The notes under the pieces were generated by a model. It saw only the letters and a list, made by a program, of their open reading frames with translations. It was not told where the DNA came from and searched no databases. DNA of 64,000 nt from positions 3,294,501-3,358,500 of the forward strand of contig NC_089040.1 in assembly GCF_034140825.1 (NCBI RefSeq). Direction: 5' to 3'. The stretch is from Oryza sativa Japonica Group (taxonomy: Eukaryota > Streptophyta > Magnoliopsida > Poales > Poaceae). This document shows positions 47,727-59,972 of the stretch, piece by piece. The translations under genes and the position numbers were made by a program. Position 1 is the stretch's first letter. Every line of letters begins with the position of its first letter.

Positions 47727-48560
47727 GCGAGTGGTCACCTCGTGTGAGGGCACGTAGACGTACAGTCAATTTCTGATCAAAATTTTATGGGACAATTGCT
47801 TATTTGACTCTGTTTTGAAGCCTAACTACCAATTTGACCCTACTTTTTGAAAATGAACACTCCGTCTGACCCTGTTTCTACAACACCGTTAAGAGTTCAT
47901 TTAAAAAAAGAGAAAAAATAAAATCACATTTCATAATGACTAAAATACCCTCCAACTGTATCCTCATCTAACCCTTTTCTCTCCCGGTCTCTCTATCATA
48001 TCCTGCGAGTGGTCACCTCGTGTGAGGGCACGTAGACGTACAGTCAATTTCTGATCAAAATTTTATGGGACAATTGCTTATTTGACCCTGTTTTGAAGCC
48101 TAACTACCAATTTGACCCTACTTTTTGAAAATGAACACTCCGTCTGACCCTGTTTCTACAACACCGTTAAGAGTTCATTTAAAAAAAGAGAAAAAATAAA
48201 ATCACATTTCATAATGACTAAAATACCCTCCAACTGTATCCTCATCTAACCCTTTTCTCTCCCGGTCTCTCTATCATATCCTGCGAGTGGTCACCTCGTG
48301 TGAGGGCACGTAGACGTACAGTCAATTTCTGATCAAAATTTTATGGGACAATTGCTTATTTGACCCTGTTTTGAAGCCTAACTACCAATTTGACCCTACT
48401 TTTTGAAAATGAACACTCCGTCTGACCCTGTTTCTACAACACCGTTAAGAGTTCATTTAAAAAAAGAGAAAAAATAAAATCACATTTCATAATGACTAAA
48501 ATACCCTCCAACTGTATCCTCATCTAACCCTTTTCTCTCCCGGTCTCTCTCTCTCTATCA
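47727..48560. repeat. Tandem array of three 278-bp units across a transposon/host junction
   Basis: Units start GCGAGTGGTCACCTCGTGTG at 47727, 48005 and 48283. Each contains 62 bp of host DNA ending in the MULE target site AAATTTTAT, then the first 216 bp of the element (GGGACAATTGCTTATTTGAC onward). Copies are almost identical. Visible differences are a T/C at about 47805 and a longer CTCTCT run at the end of unit 3. Confidence 0.97.
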
Positions 48561-49615
48561 TATCCCTTTTCTCTCCGGCGAGGGAGCTATGGCGGGGAAG
48601 GTAAGCGGCAGAGCCGGCTGGTGGAGGGAGGGACCACCGGCGGCGGCGGCGGGCCATGGAGGGAGGGGATCCGCGCCGGCGCCAACTCGCGGAGGGAGGG
48701 CGGCTGCGCCGGTGTGGATCGGCGGCGGCGCCGGCTGATGGAGGGGGGGAGCACCGGCGGCGGCAGGGGGCCGTGGAGGGACGGGATCCACGCCGGCGTC
48801 AACTCGCGGCGAGAGGGCGGCTACGCCAAGCACGGATCCACGGCGGTGCCGCTGGTGGAGGGAGGGAGCACCGGCCGCGGCGGCCGGCCGTGGAGGAAGG
48901 GGATCCGCGCCGCCGTCAACTTGTAGAGGGAGGGCGGCTGCGCCGAGCGCAGATCTGCGGCGGTGCCGGTGGAGTTTCGACCCATAGGAAGTCCACCCCT
49001 GCCGCTTCCAGCCCGCCAGCGAGGGGGAGCTCGTTGTCCAGGCCAGGCAGAGCGGGCCGATGGCATGGCTGACGCCGGCACAGGCGCTCGTATGGAGGGA
49101 GGAGGTGGCAGCGGCAGCGCCGGATCCGCCGACTGCAGCTCGAGATCCACCGCCCGGACTCGCCGCCGCCACTCCTCCTCCTTGTCGTCGTCACCAGGGC
49201 CGGCGCCGGCTCGCCGTCTCGACTTTCGCCGCCTCTCCCTGTGGTGGATCCGTGGAGGAGAGGAGAAGAACTCGCAGCCGCCACTCCTCATCGTCATCAC
49301 TAGGGCCGGCGCCGGCTCGTCGTCCGTCTCTCCCTGTGATGGATCCTTGGAGGAGAGGAGAAGAGAGAAGAAAGGATTGGAGAAGATAGAACTGACGGCA
49401 GGGTCCCAGATGTAATAGGGTCAAATAAGTAAGGGCAGAAGAGATATTTTGGGCGAGACATTTTGGGCTTCAGTTAACACCATTAGACGCCCTTAACGGA
49501 ATAGCGTCATACCGTGTCTTCAATTTTGAAAAGGAGGGTCAAATAAGCAAACCCTAAAAAGTAGGGTCAAATTGGTAGCTAGAGTTCAAAACGGGGTCAA
49601 ATAAGCAATTGCCCC
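47789..49615. mobile_element. Pack-MULE-like element with 9-bp TSD
   Basis: The left terminus GGGACAATTGCTTATTTGAC and right terminus GGTCAAATAAGCAATTGCCCC (read in part) are inverted repeats. The similarity extends over about 60-80 bp with repeated TTATTTGACCC / ACCAATTTGACCC motifs. AAATTTTAT flanks the outermost ends (47780-47788, 49616-49624), a 9-bp duplication. The interior 48580-49400 is very GC-rich, with internal tandem repeats and no transposase, so it is probably captured gene fragments. The left end has been amplified (see 47727-48560). If the extra two units are later additions, the original element was about 1.27 kb. Confidence 0.85.
48618..48968. repeat. GC-rich minisatellite, three units of about 117 bp, inside the MULE
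   Basis: Units start near 48618, 48737 and 48854 and share GGAGGGAGGGA(G/C)CACCGGC, GATCCGCGCCG and TCAACTCGCGG / GAGGGCGGCTGCGCC. Similarity is moderate, so the repeat is older than the 278-bp array. On the minus strand it encodes a Pro/Leu-rich repeat, but no gene is supported. A second pair of about 110-bp copies lies at about 49164-49360. Confidence 0.75.
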
Positions 49616-49744
49616 AAATTTTATTTATCGCTTTTGCGCATCCGCTTTATGCACAGAACACACACCACCTTTCTCAGAACGCACCACGCCACCACCTTTC
49701 ACCTTTCTCCTCAACGGCAAAGCCGCCTTTGCCGTCGCCCCGTG

Positions 49745-49992
49745 ATCGTACAAAGTAAAAAGTATAGCCCACTACTAACTCTAAATCATCTATAGCCAAT
49801 ATAATAGTTAATTTATACAATAGTTGCTTACTATACAATTAATATCTAGTCTCACCTGTCATATACACATTACGTGCTGGAATCCGTGCTACAGCTGGCT
49901 ACAAATCTGTAGCCCGCTGCTTTTTTCTCTGTTACTTTATCCCTTTAAAATATGTTTATAGCTGACTTATAGCCTGCTATTGTACATGCTCT
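49745..49992. mobile_element. Probable rice MITE (GAGCATGTACAATAGCAGGC family)
   Basis: The right end on the minus strand reads AGAGCATGTACAATAGCAGG, then CTATAAGTCAGCTATAAACA, a phrase common in rice intergenic DNA. The body contains TCACCTGTCATATACACATT and CTACAGCTGGCTACAAATCTG. The left end is not clearly defined. Confidence 0.5.
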
Positions 49993-50570
49993 TATAAAAT
50001 ATAAAATAGAAAATTAACAAGCCCTTCAATATAAAAAAACAAAGGCCTTGTTAACTTTGTTACTATTTTTAAACCTACCACCATTTAATAATACCAAATT
50101 GTTTGGACGCTTTCAGTTTAATGTTTTAAAAACAATTAGTAGTGTTAAGATTTAGTAGGGTTGTGTCGACATGGAAAACACGCAATTTTGGTTGTTAACA
50201 GGTTGAAAATGTAAATAACTAAACATGCAAAAAAAAAAGTAAGAATGCATGTGGACTCCTTTGACTGCTCGCTGACTTGTGAATGCAACCAAAAACTATG
50301 TTCAAAATTAATTTATGTGTTTTTGTGTCATTTTTATTTTCTAGCCTTGTTTTTAAGCCGCTACAAGTAGAAGTATAAAAGTTCAATACCATAATAATTT
50401 TGTTGCTTCGTGTATTTTCTCTGTAGTTTATTGTTGTAGTTTAACCAGTTTGTGTAAAATATTTCCACATAGTACAACGTATTCTACATGTCCTCCTCCC
50501 CCTCCCCCTCCCCCCCAACAAAAAAAAAGTGAGCTTTTTATATTCTTCCACTCTGGTTATATGATTTTTA

Positions 50571-50799
50571 CTCCCTCCGTTTTTTTAGATGACGCCGTTG
50601 GCTTTTTCTCACATGTTTGACCATTCGTCTTATTCAAAAATTTTATGCAAATGTATAAGATATAAATCAAACTTAAAGTGCTATGAGTGATAAAACAACT
50701 CATAACAAAATAAATTATAATTACGTAAATTTTTTGAATAAAACGAATGGTCAAATATATGAGAAAAAGTCAACGGCGTCATCTATTAAAAAACGGAGG
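50571..50799. mobile_element. Stowaway MITE
   Basis: It starts CTCCCTCCGTTTTTTTAGATG and ends TTAAAAAACGGAGG, with TA on both sides. GACGCCGTTGGCTTTTTCTC is mirrored by GAGAAAAAGTCAACGGCGTC. Confidence 0.88.
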
Positions 50800-51415
50800 T
50801 AGTATCATTTTTCTATAATTTTTTAGGCTCTCCTTATTTTGTTTGACTTTCTTTTAGTTCTTTTTAAGTCAGAGGAAGTGTCGAACGAGGAAAACACATG
50901 AGTGGCAGATAAGAACTGCAGCTTCCTGAGACTAGAGAGGTAGAATAGATAGTACGGACAAATGGAGTGGCAAAATCAAGATTTCCCATTTAAAATATAA
51001 CAAATAATTATGTTAACAAAATTACAACAAATACTCTATGACTAATATAATAAATTTTAAATGAATAAATCAACATACTATTAAGAATTCCATGCAAAAT
51101 TAGTGAGAGGTTTTATCAATACTTTTTTTTGTCTTTTAGGTTGAATTTAAGGATGTGTGCGGTGTATGCAAGAGGTTCTGAATTATACGCGACAAAATGG
51201 GTCAGGCTGAGTCGTGTTGGCCCAGGCATGGTTAGTTGGTCCAAACAGAACATGTCACACTCGCCCCTGCGGGTTATGCTGACAGTGACACGGCATGGCT
51301 CGGCCATTGCACCAAAATTTCCTCCTATTTATTTTTCATTATTCCCTCCTTTCTCTTTATTTTCCATTTACTATATTTTAGAATTTTTTTCCGTATATCC
51401 AAATTTTAGATGTTG

Positions 51416-51508
51416 CTCCCTCCGTTTCATACTATAAGACGTTATAGCATTATCCAAATTCATATATATGTTAATGAATATAGGCACATATATATATTTA
51501 GATTCATT

Positions 51509-51572
<64 letters not shown>

Positions 51573-51615
51573 TGTGGATCATACTAAAAGATCTTATAAT
51601 ATGAAACAAATGAAG
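51416..51615. mobile_element. Stowaway-like MITE with expanded (TA)n
   Basis: CTCCCTCCGTTTCATACTAT at the left and ATAATATGAAACAAATGAAG at the right are inverted ends. The interior has a perfect AT/TA run at about 51509-51568. The TA duplication is seen on the right side only. It is the same family as 31341-31446 (shared ATATGTTAATGAAT). Confidence 0.75.
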
Positions 51616-52475
51616 TAATGGATTTGCTTCCGCCACGTGCCATATTTGGGTCTATACTGGCATGGTCCATGGTCTTTTTGGCCATGCCTAGGTCTCAGCG
51701 GTGGGCCGGTGAGGCACGACCCATTGTAGGAGCGGTGTTTTTAAAAGTTGTGCCGTGCTATCGGTGTGTATATTTATATTTAGAATACAACTTATTATTT
51801 GTGCAGGTCTACATATATATGGTGAAAAAAAGAAATACTTCCTCAGCCAATAATTTGACATTTAGCACACGATTTTTTCAAACTTTTAAAATTTTAGCCA
51901 TCAACTTTATTATATAAAAATAAGCTTATAAAATCAAATAATTTTGCGATATTATGGTAGCACTTTTTAGAGAAATCTACAGGTATTACTCCTTTTATTT
52001 TGAAGTAAACATTTACGAAATTTGGTCGTAATTTTGTTCTTGCAATTAAATATTTATGGAGCAGAAGGTATACCGCTATACCAGTACTAGGCCTGTGGAC
52101 TCGGTTGTGCGGTTGCACCGGATATTCTGCTCCGGCATAAAATCACCAGTACACACACTCCCCGCCGGCCGCGGCCACCAATTAGTTTTCCGATGGCTAT
52201 GTATGCATGCGCACGCGGAGCTCGCGCGCAGAGGATCGATGCTGCCGAGGAGGGCCATGGGGGTGGCGCTCACCCTCGCGCTGACCGCCATGTGGCCTCC
52301 GCCGCGGCTCGCGGCCCCCGCCACTGGTGGTCACGTGACCGTCACGGCGAGGAAGCCGCGGGGTCGGCGGCTCAGCGGTAAATCCACCACCACCACCACC
52401 ACCGCTTCACTCGGCTGCGGCTCCAAGCCAAACAACATCCGCGGCGCCACCGCCGCAGCCGGCGGAGGGAGCAAA

Positions 52476-55400
52476 ATGGAGGCCGCCGCCGCCGTCGCCC
52501 CCTCCGGTCTCCGGGCGAGCTTCCTCGACGTCCTCCTCAGCCGCCGTCGTAACCTCCAAGGTCTCCCTGTCCCTCTGTTTTCTGGATTAGTGCGCTCAAA
52601 ACTACAGGAATTTGCTATTGGCATTCGGATTAGGTGTGCTGATTAATGCCTTGGGTTTGGATTTGTTGGCGGCAGTGGCTCTCACGGTGGAGCCCGGGAG
52701 CCCGGTGAAGCGCCCGCTGTACCAGGGGAGGCCGCCGATGGGGCGGAGCGAGGTCAGGATCCTCAATTGGAACAATGATCTATCTGTCTATCTTGTGTTT
52801 GTGTAGGAGCGTGGTGATTGGTGTGGCGTTGGTTCTTCTTATCCATGCGTGGAAAATTTCAGGCCATGGAATCGTGCCCGAGGAAAGGGGTGGTGAACTC
52901 CAAGGAGAAGTTGGTTGAAGAAAATTTCTACCTGATTACTGAGGTACATGACCACATTGCTTTCTTCTTTGTGATGCATTTGAAGACATATGGAACCATG
53001 TGGAAGCCATTTTTTATTTATTTGAGCTAGCCGCCCCAAGAGATTGTGGTAGAACAACACTAAAAGTATAATGGATTACAAAAGGTTGACTGTGATTTTT
53101 GTTGCTTAAAATTCTAGAGAGATAGTTACTGTGGTTACTGTCTCAATATGTACCTTTCACTACCAACTCTGTTGGATAAATATCTATGAAATTCACGAGT
53201 TTCGCTTATGGGGGTGAAAAATACATCGTTATTCTGCCACGATTCTTCCTGGAAAGGCTACACATGGACAATTTGATAGTTTATATTATGTTTTATTGTG
53301 ACATCCAGGTTCACATGCACTCTTATGTACCTACATTATATAACCTGGAAGGCAATGCACATTGGATTCATTCATCATCTCATTTCCTAAGTCAGAGAAT
53401 TTGATATTGTTTCCCCCAACAGTCAGGTGAACAAGGGCGTGTACCTGTGCTTCTTCTGAAACTTAACGATACAACCCCTAAAAGAAAACCAGTTATTGTA
53501 TTCCTGCACAGCTCATATAAATGCAAGGAATGGCTGCGTCCACTGCTTGAGGTAAATATCTCCTTATTTGTTGCTTTAGAAAAAAAAAAGCCTCTTACTG
53601 AATTCTGCCACAATGCTTTGGACCATCACTATATCGTACACGCATATCTATTTTGAATTTGACGGTTTCCCGTTTGCAGGCATATGCCTCCAGAGGCTAC
53701 ATTTCTGTTGCCATCGATTCTCGCTATCACGGTGAAAGGGCCAACAATAACAGCACTTACATAGATGTAATATGCTGAAGATCCTTTCTATGTACCATTT
53801 GGTTCCATGAATGTTTGAAAATTCCATTAACACTTATTATTTGACTTGATTCCTGCTTTCATGGTTTTAAACTTAGGCACTAAAATCAGCTTGGAGGAAT
53901 GGGGATGCAATGCCTTTCATTCTTGACACGGTACCCTACGTTACTGCCATTCTGTTATATAACTGATGACTTTGCCCTTCTTAAGCTTGTCATTCAAATT
54001 GTTAATTAACCTGTATATTTGTTAAAATAAGCAAATGGTTGTGTATCCAAAATATTAAATCAGACTGTAGGATATGCTGTAAATTTGGGCTGGTCTGCCT
54101 CTGTTCATGGGTTAAAAGTCATGGATGCTGGTGTTAGCCCAGATGAAATAGCTTCAGCACGCTCTACTTTTCCCTTGAATCCTGGATTTTCAATTTTGTT
54201 TTGCTTCTCTCAAACAATTGTTTCTGATGTTATGATCTGATATATCATAGTTTGAACATGATACACAGATGCAGTGATAAGCTGTCATATTTCACGATAG
54301 ATCTATTTTCAATAATGTACCTTAAACCAGATTTGGACATCTTCAGGTGTGGGACTTGATAAAGCTTGGAGATCATCTCAGTGAACGGGAGGATGTTGAT
54401 CCCTGTAGGATTGGGATTACCGGTGAATCACTTGGAGGTATTGTATATCATGAATTCATGATTGCCTTATATTGAGCTAGCATATGGACTCTGCTGTTAC
54501 TAACTAATATGTAATTCAAACTGAATCAGGAATGCATGCATGGTTTGCTGCTGTTGTGGATACACGGTATAGTGTTGTTGTTCCTATAATTGGTGTTCAG
54601 GTATGCTGTTTCAGTTAAAATATATCGATGTGGAAAGAAAGTTTTGTGGGTTGTTTTTAGCTATACTCCCTGTGATAACTCTAGGGATTTCGATGGGCCA
54701 TAGATAATAACAAGTGGCAAGCTAGAGTTGATAGTATCAAACCTCTATTTGAAGGTGAGACTCCACTCATAATCTCTTGCCTATTTGAGAAGTTGGGCTT
54801 GTGCCAGTGAAATAAATAGACTGATGTTGAAATATATTCTCTTAATTTGGTAAGGTTGCATGTAAATGTTTATGTTTCTTTTACCCTGTCCGTTTTCTGC
54901 AGAGGCAAGAATTGATCTAGGGAAGAGTGAAATAGATACAGAAGTTGTAGAAAAGGTGAGTACTTGGATTTATTTTACTGTTATTCCTGATGAGTCCTTT
55001 ATGAGCATTTCGTTTTCGTTATTGTGTGTTAACATATCTCTGCCAGGTGTGGGACAAGATAGCACCTGGTCTGGACTCACAATTTGATGCGCCCTTTTCA
55101 CTCCCTGTAATTGCACCACGGCCACTTCTCCTCCTGAATGGTAAGCCAATCACTTCTGACTGAATGCAAAATCAGTATGACTGACTAAATGAAAGCTAGT
55201 TACAACATTAAGGTATAAAACAGTGATATTTCAAGATTGTTCGATACAGGATTCATAAGCTGTAAAACAGTGTCTCACTTTTGAACTTTTCCCTTTATGC
55301 ATTCAACCAGTACCCGTGTAAGGGTTGCAACCTTGAGTGTGCAGTACTTTTTTGAACCAAAGAAAAAGTGTACTGTCCATTTTGGTTTTGTGATGAAGCT

Positions 55401-57124
55401 AAAACTGTTGTTATCTATTGATAATTCAAAAAAGAATGTTACTTCGAATGTTTCGTGCTGCTTGAACTTCATTTATCATGCAGGTGCTGAAGACCCTCGA
55501 TGCCCAGTACTTGGTTTACAGGAACCTGTTTCCAGAGCTGCTAAGGCTTATGAAGAAGTTGGTTCTGCAGATAAGTTCATGGTAACACGCACTTAAACTG
55601 TCCTTTTTGCCCTTATTTTAAGATCACTTATGAATCCTTTTAATTAGCATTTATTAAAATGGGATTTTGTTTCAATGAACTTAGCTTTCAAGCTTGTTTC
55701 CTTCCTTGTCAGTATGAATGGCTAAGTCTAAACATGCCAGATAATTTATTGGTATTATGAATCTACAACACATCTTTGTGAGGTTGGCATTGAAGAAGTC
55801 TTTTATACTGAAAAAAACAAAGTGTTCTTTCTTCTGAGTTAAAGTTGTAACTCAGCATGCACAGCACTAAAGAGCACAGACCTTCAGCATCTGATAAAAA
55901 GTTTTTTATAACTGCACTCTATAATATGGTTAAAAATTATTTTGAGCTTAAAGTCATAATTGAGTAACTTTAAACAATAGAAGATGATGAAAATGACAGA
56001 AATTTGTGTAGGGAAATTCAAGAACAAGATCACAAAACACAGTTTTTGGTGCTGCAAACCAGCAGCTTTGCTGATTGTAGATTCAACTATAAATAGAAAT
56101 GATTACAAAGTGAAAATGACAGTGGCCACCTCGCCTCCTACTTGCACGCGCCACGACCCATTGCCACATCGTGCCATCCCACGATCCTGAGCACGGGACG
56201 CATGACTCAATGGACTCCGCTCAGACGCAGCGTGCATCAAACCCACTCTGCGCACTTCTGAAAATAACCCAGCCATGCACTAGACCAAAAACAGATCAAC
56301 GAGTGGAGAGAAAACAAAGCGAAATAACTAAACTTGGGAGCAGCTAGAGTTATTCTATCAGAAAAACTAAATATGCCCCCCCCCCCTACCCCCATAACTG
56401 ATGCATGCAGATTGTTTTTAAGGTACAGTATGTTGGTGCTTGTTTAAACAAAAAATATCAGCCTTTTACATCCTTACTAGGAGTATATTCATGTATGTAA
56501 GCTGGCATATTCTTCGAAACAATTTTTCGGGTTCAGTATCCGTTTAAAAATGTCTCTGCTCCCATCGCAAATAAAAATCTTGGTTCAGTACATGATTGAT
56601 TACTGTTGATAGCCAATAGAGAAGTGAAGTACTGTGAGGAACCTGCTTGAGGTCTGGACCTCTATATGTGTTTATTATCTGAAGACTGCCTTCTGTTATG
56701 AGCTAAATAAATGCTGCTCTGGAACTATGGCTTTTATGGCAATAGGGTGCCCACATACTGGAGTGCTTGGAGTTCAATACTTTAATGTAGTAATCATTGC
56801 CTCTGATGATGGATGGTTGATGCCTTCGTTCGTGTAGATTGCTCCAACCTTTGCATCTCTTCCTTTTACATTTCTACTTTAAGTGCTTTATGCCAACAAT
56901 TTATCTTCCTCGTCTATATGACAAACAACTGATTTGGTTGAGCCCAAAGTAACTGGAAACTTAAGATTTAGCTTTGCTTTTACCATTAAAGAACTAAAAG
57001 GGGAACTGTTGAGTTGCTAATCTATTTCTCCACTGTTCAGTTCATTGCAGAGCCAGGAATTGGCCATCAAATGACAGCGAACATGGTGAAGGAAGCAAGT
57101 GATTGGTTTGATCGCTTCCTTTAG
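52476..57124 (+). CDS. Alpha/beta-hydrolase (esterase/acyl hydrolase-like)
   Basis: Thirteen exons: 52476-52560, 52676-52752, 52863-52943, 53423-53551, 53680-53766, 53877-53930, 54347-54437, 54530-54600, 54685-54754, 54903-54955, 55047-55140, 55484-55581, 57041-57124. They splice in frame to 357 residues. The oxyanion-side strand is KPVIVFLHSS, the nucleophile elbow GESLGG has Ser199, a likely acid is Asp301 (GAEDPRCPV), and the His is 339 (GIGHQM). YHGERANNNSTYIDALKSAW resembles plant hydrolases annotated as esterase/lipase/thioesterase or peptidase S9-like. The substrate is unknown. The chosen start gives MEAAAAVAPS; the frame is open for a further 140 codons upstream to an ATG at 52056, so a longer N-terminus is possible. 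Intron 12 is 1459 bp. Confidence 0.88.
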
Positions 57125-58743
57125 AGGGTTATGTATATGTTCCGAATACTCTTATTATACCACATCGTGAGGGAAAGGCATACTCTACAACAAGTTGTCT
57201 CAGTTTATAATTGCTTATATTGAATATATGACTGGAATCGATTCAATTTCATCACCATCTAATTTGTAGTCTACATACCCTAATAATTGCCAAAGGAGAA
57301 ACATTTTGTAGCATGTAGGCATTTCACAGTTTGAGAATACAGAAGTTGGGAGGAAGATTATTTATCTGTCAAGGTTCTGATGAGAAAGACTGATAGTAGA
57401 CTATTGCTCTGAAGTGCTACTAGAGCAAATCTAAACTGGTACAAAATTTTGTTAGTGTGCACATAAAACCATGTAGACTAGAGAATTGAGGCATCGTGAT
57501 CAATAGATTATGTTTGGATCAATTAAACTATATATTCTGCAGAAATATTTTATTTCTTGTTTCTTGCAGTGTAACAGAAAGAAAATCCCCATGATCCTGC
57601 TTATTAACCAGTGTCCAGATTCTTGATGACATGTCAACCACGCCAATCAAGGGCTCAAGGCCAGTCGGTCCCCTAATCTGGTTTACGTGGACCCAAATAC
57701 CCAATAAAGCATCTCACTATACTGGCCATGTAGCCACGTGTGTAGTGCGATGATATAGAACCGTCGTTTGCACTTTGTTGCCTGCAGGCTCGCATCCTCT
57801 GCTAGCAAGCCCGTGTCCAAAATCTGAATTTAAATTGATTTTGAGTATTTTTCATCGTTATCTATTCTCTAGTCTTGACTTTAAACCGTGAATAGTACAG
57901 ATATAAAAATTTTTAGACATAATTTCTGTTTTCGTTCGTTTACATTTCCATGGCTTATCAGCCATAGCTCAATTAAAATCAGAGTATAACTCATAAATCG
58001 GTGTAAATGTGTAATGTGCATTTCTAGGATTGTTGTACTCTTTTGGCAGTCAATAAAAAAATAGTGAGAAATAAGTGGGACAGCAGTGGCTTTTATGAAG
58101 GTTCGTGTTATAAGTACCAAAATATTATAAGTTTATAACCTTTTGAACCCATTTGAGTTGAGATATTCCTGTAGAATTTTCCCTAAATGTCTCACAGTTT
58201 CATTTCATAATGCATGTAAAATTCCAAGTTTGGCAAGGGTGTAGGGCAGTTTCCAGATGACCACATACTACTGTCCTGGCAATACAAAGATTTGCTCTTG
58301 GGAGTAATATACATGAGAAAATATATTTATCATGAGAATAGTGTGGCCTAACCAATGATCTTATGATGCCAACATTCCAACGTTTTCCATCCACACATGC
58401 ATGGTGAGAAACACTACAATATTGTGTCAAAAATAATATATGAAAAATCGAACGGTTGATGAAGAATAAGTTGGCAGGTCATGCTCACTCGTTCTTCCTC
58501 TTCTTCGGAGTAGGCGATGTGTCACTTTGAAGCATGGACGTCTCCGGGTAACGGACGGTTTTCATATAGCGTGTTCGTTGCTAGGTCATTTTCCGGCTAA
58601 ACTTAAATTAATTTTTTTTTCTGGAAGAGACTATTATAATGTTTTCTGTGGTTCTGTGACGTCCATTAGTCCAAAAAATTAATTAACGATGTTTGTTGGT
58701 GTCTCGTCTCATTTGAGCTGACCATAATATACGCTGATATTCT

Positions 58744-58860
58744 TCATTCCGTCATCCACCTGTAAGATGATATTTCAAAGTACAGTTACACATGCTTTTT
58801 CATTCCGGCTACCTGTAATTCGTAAGATGATATTCCAAAGTACAGTTACACATGATTTGG
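58744..58860. repeat. Direct duplication of about 58 bp
   Basis: CATTCCGTCATCCACCTGTA... and CATTCCGGCTACCTGTAATT... start at 58744 and 58801. Both continue into GTAAGATGATATTCCAAAG (with one difference) and TACAGTTACACATG. Confidence 0.75.
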
Positions 58861-59866
58861 CCAAGAGATATGGTCAGCATATGGGCATTTATTTTTTTAA
58901 AAAAGAAAAACAAAAGGTATAAGCTCATCTTATCTGATTGTAAGTTGTAACACAGAAGAGGAAACACAAAGCCAACCCAACAAGAAGGACACATCAAAAT
59001 TTGAAAATGCCGCGACCCAACAAGTAAAAGGGTAAACATCAAAGGTATATAACCATTTTTTTCCTTTTCTTAATATTAAAAGGCTACAATTTGGGGCTGC
59101 ACTAATCCATCCCGAATTTGTTAGAAATACATTATGCGAGAATTTTCCATATTATAAACTCCCTCCAGTCTAGTTCTCTAGATGTCAAATATATTTAACT
59201 AGAGTTTCTTTTCTTCTGAACAAACATTAGACCTTGCTTGGAATGGGGGATATCTTTTCTCGATTCCTATCTGTTTCAGTAGACAGCCCTATGCTCCAAG
59301 CTGACCCATGCCCTTCAGCCCTTCACAGAGCCATCACTACACGAGTTTAATTAGCATCTATCTTTTCAGAATTGACTTAACTATATATCGTTGTTCTTCT
59401 GTACCTCTGAATTTCTCTGCTAATTCCCATCATAATCCATGCTGCTGCTGCTACTCTCCATGAATCCATGATGTTTTTGAGCCTTACTCATGGGAGATAC
59501 AATGGCGTTGTGTGTGTGTGAGAGAGAAAGGGGCATAGTCTGGATCGACAAAGGTACAAACGGCCATGACCGACACACAACGATAGCAAAACTTTACCAA
59601 AAAAACGATTCCAACCAGGTAAAGACGTTCACATATCGCTGGTACATGATTATTGGAGTTTATTAATTGGTTCGTATCAATTCACGGCTCTATTTTCACG
59701 TACCAGCAAAACAGAAATGTGGTACGCTTTGCACATGCGATCTTTCAAAAACACTATGCACACATGTGAACTGATAAATGGCCGTCCAAATCCTTTTAGA
59801 GAGAGGTGTCCATTCATTTTGTATAGACTTTTTTAGCACAATCAACTGAATTGCCAAAAAGTACTA

Positions 59867-59972
59867 CTTCTATCTCATAATATATCAACATAAAACCGGA
59901 TTGAACACAATTTAATAGTATTAGATTATATCCAATCTAGTTTTAAGTTGCTATATTACTGGATGAATGGAG
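59867..59972. mobile_element. Diverged Stowaway-type MITE
   Basis: The ends are CTTCTATCTCATAATATATC and TATATTACTGGATGAATGGAG, flanked by TA. The arms AAACCGGATTGAACACAATT and GATTATATCCAATCTAGTTTT are roughly inverted. About 106 bp. Confidence 0.55.

Larger units (their letters stand above)
47431..52475. other. Divergent intergenic region (TPR-kinase-U-box / hydrolase)
   Basis: The promoter of the minus-strand gene lies at 47431 to about 47730. It is followed by the tripled element end and the Mutator-like element (to 49615), a MITE (49745-49992), Stowaways at 50571 and 51416, and the hydrolase promoter. No independent gene is supported. The long GC-rich frames at 48558-49420 belong to the mobile element. 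Confidence 0.5.

Noticed and set aside
48558-49415. Pro/Ala-rich and Gly/Arg-rich frames of 120-204 codons
   Set aside because: They lie in the GC-rich cargo of a MULE, follow the minisatellite units, and occur in several frames on both strands, with no domain and no splice pattern.
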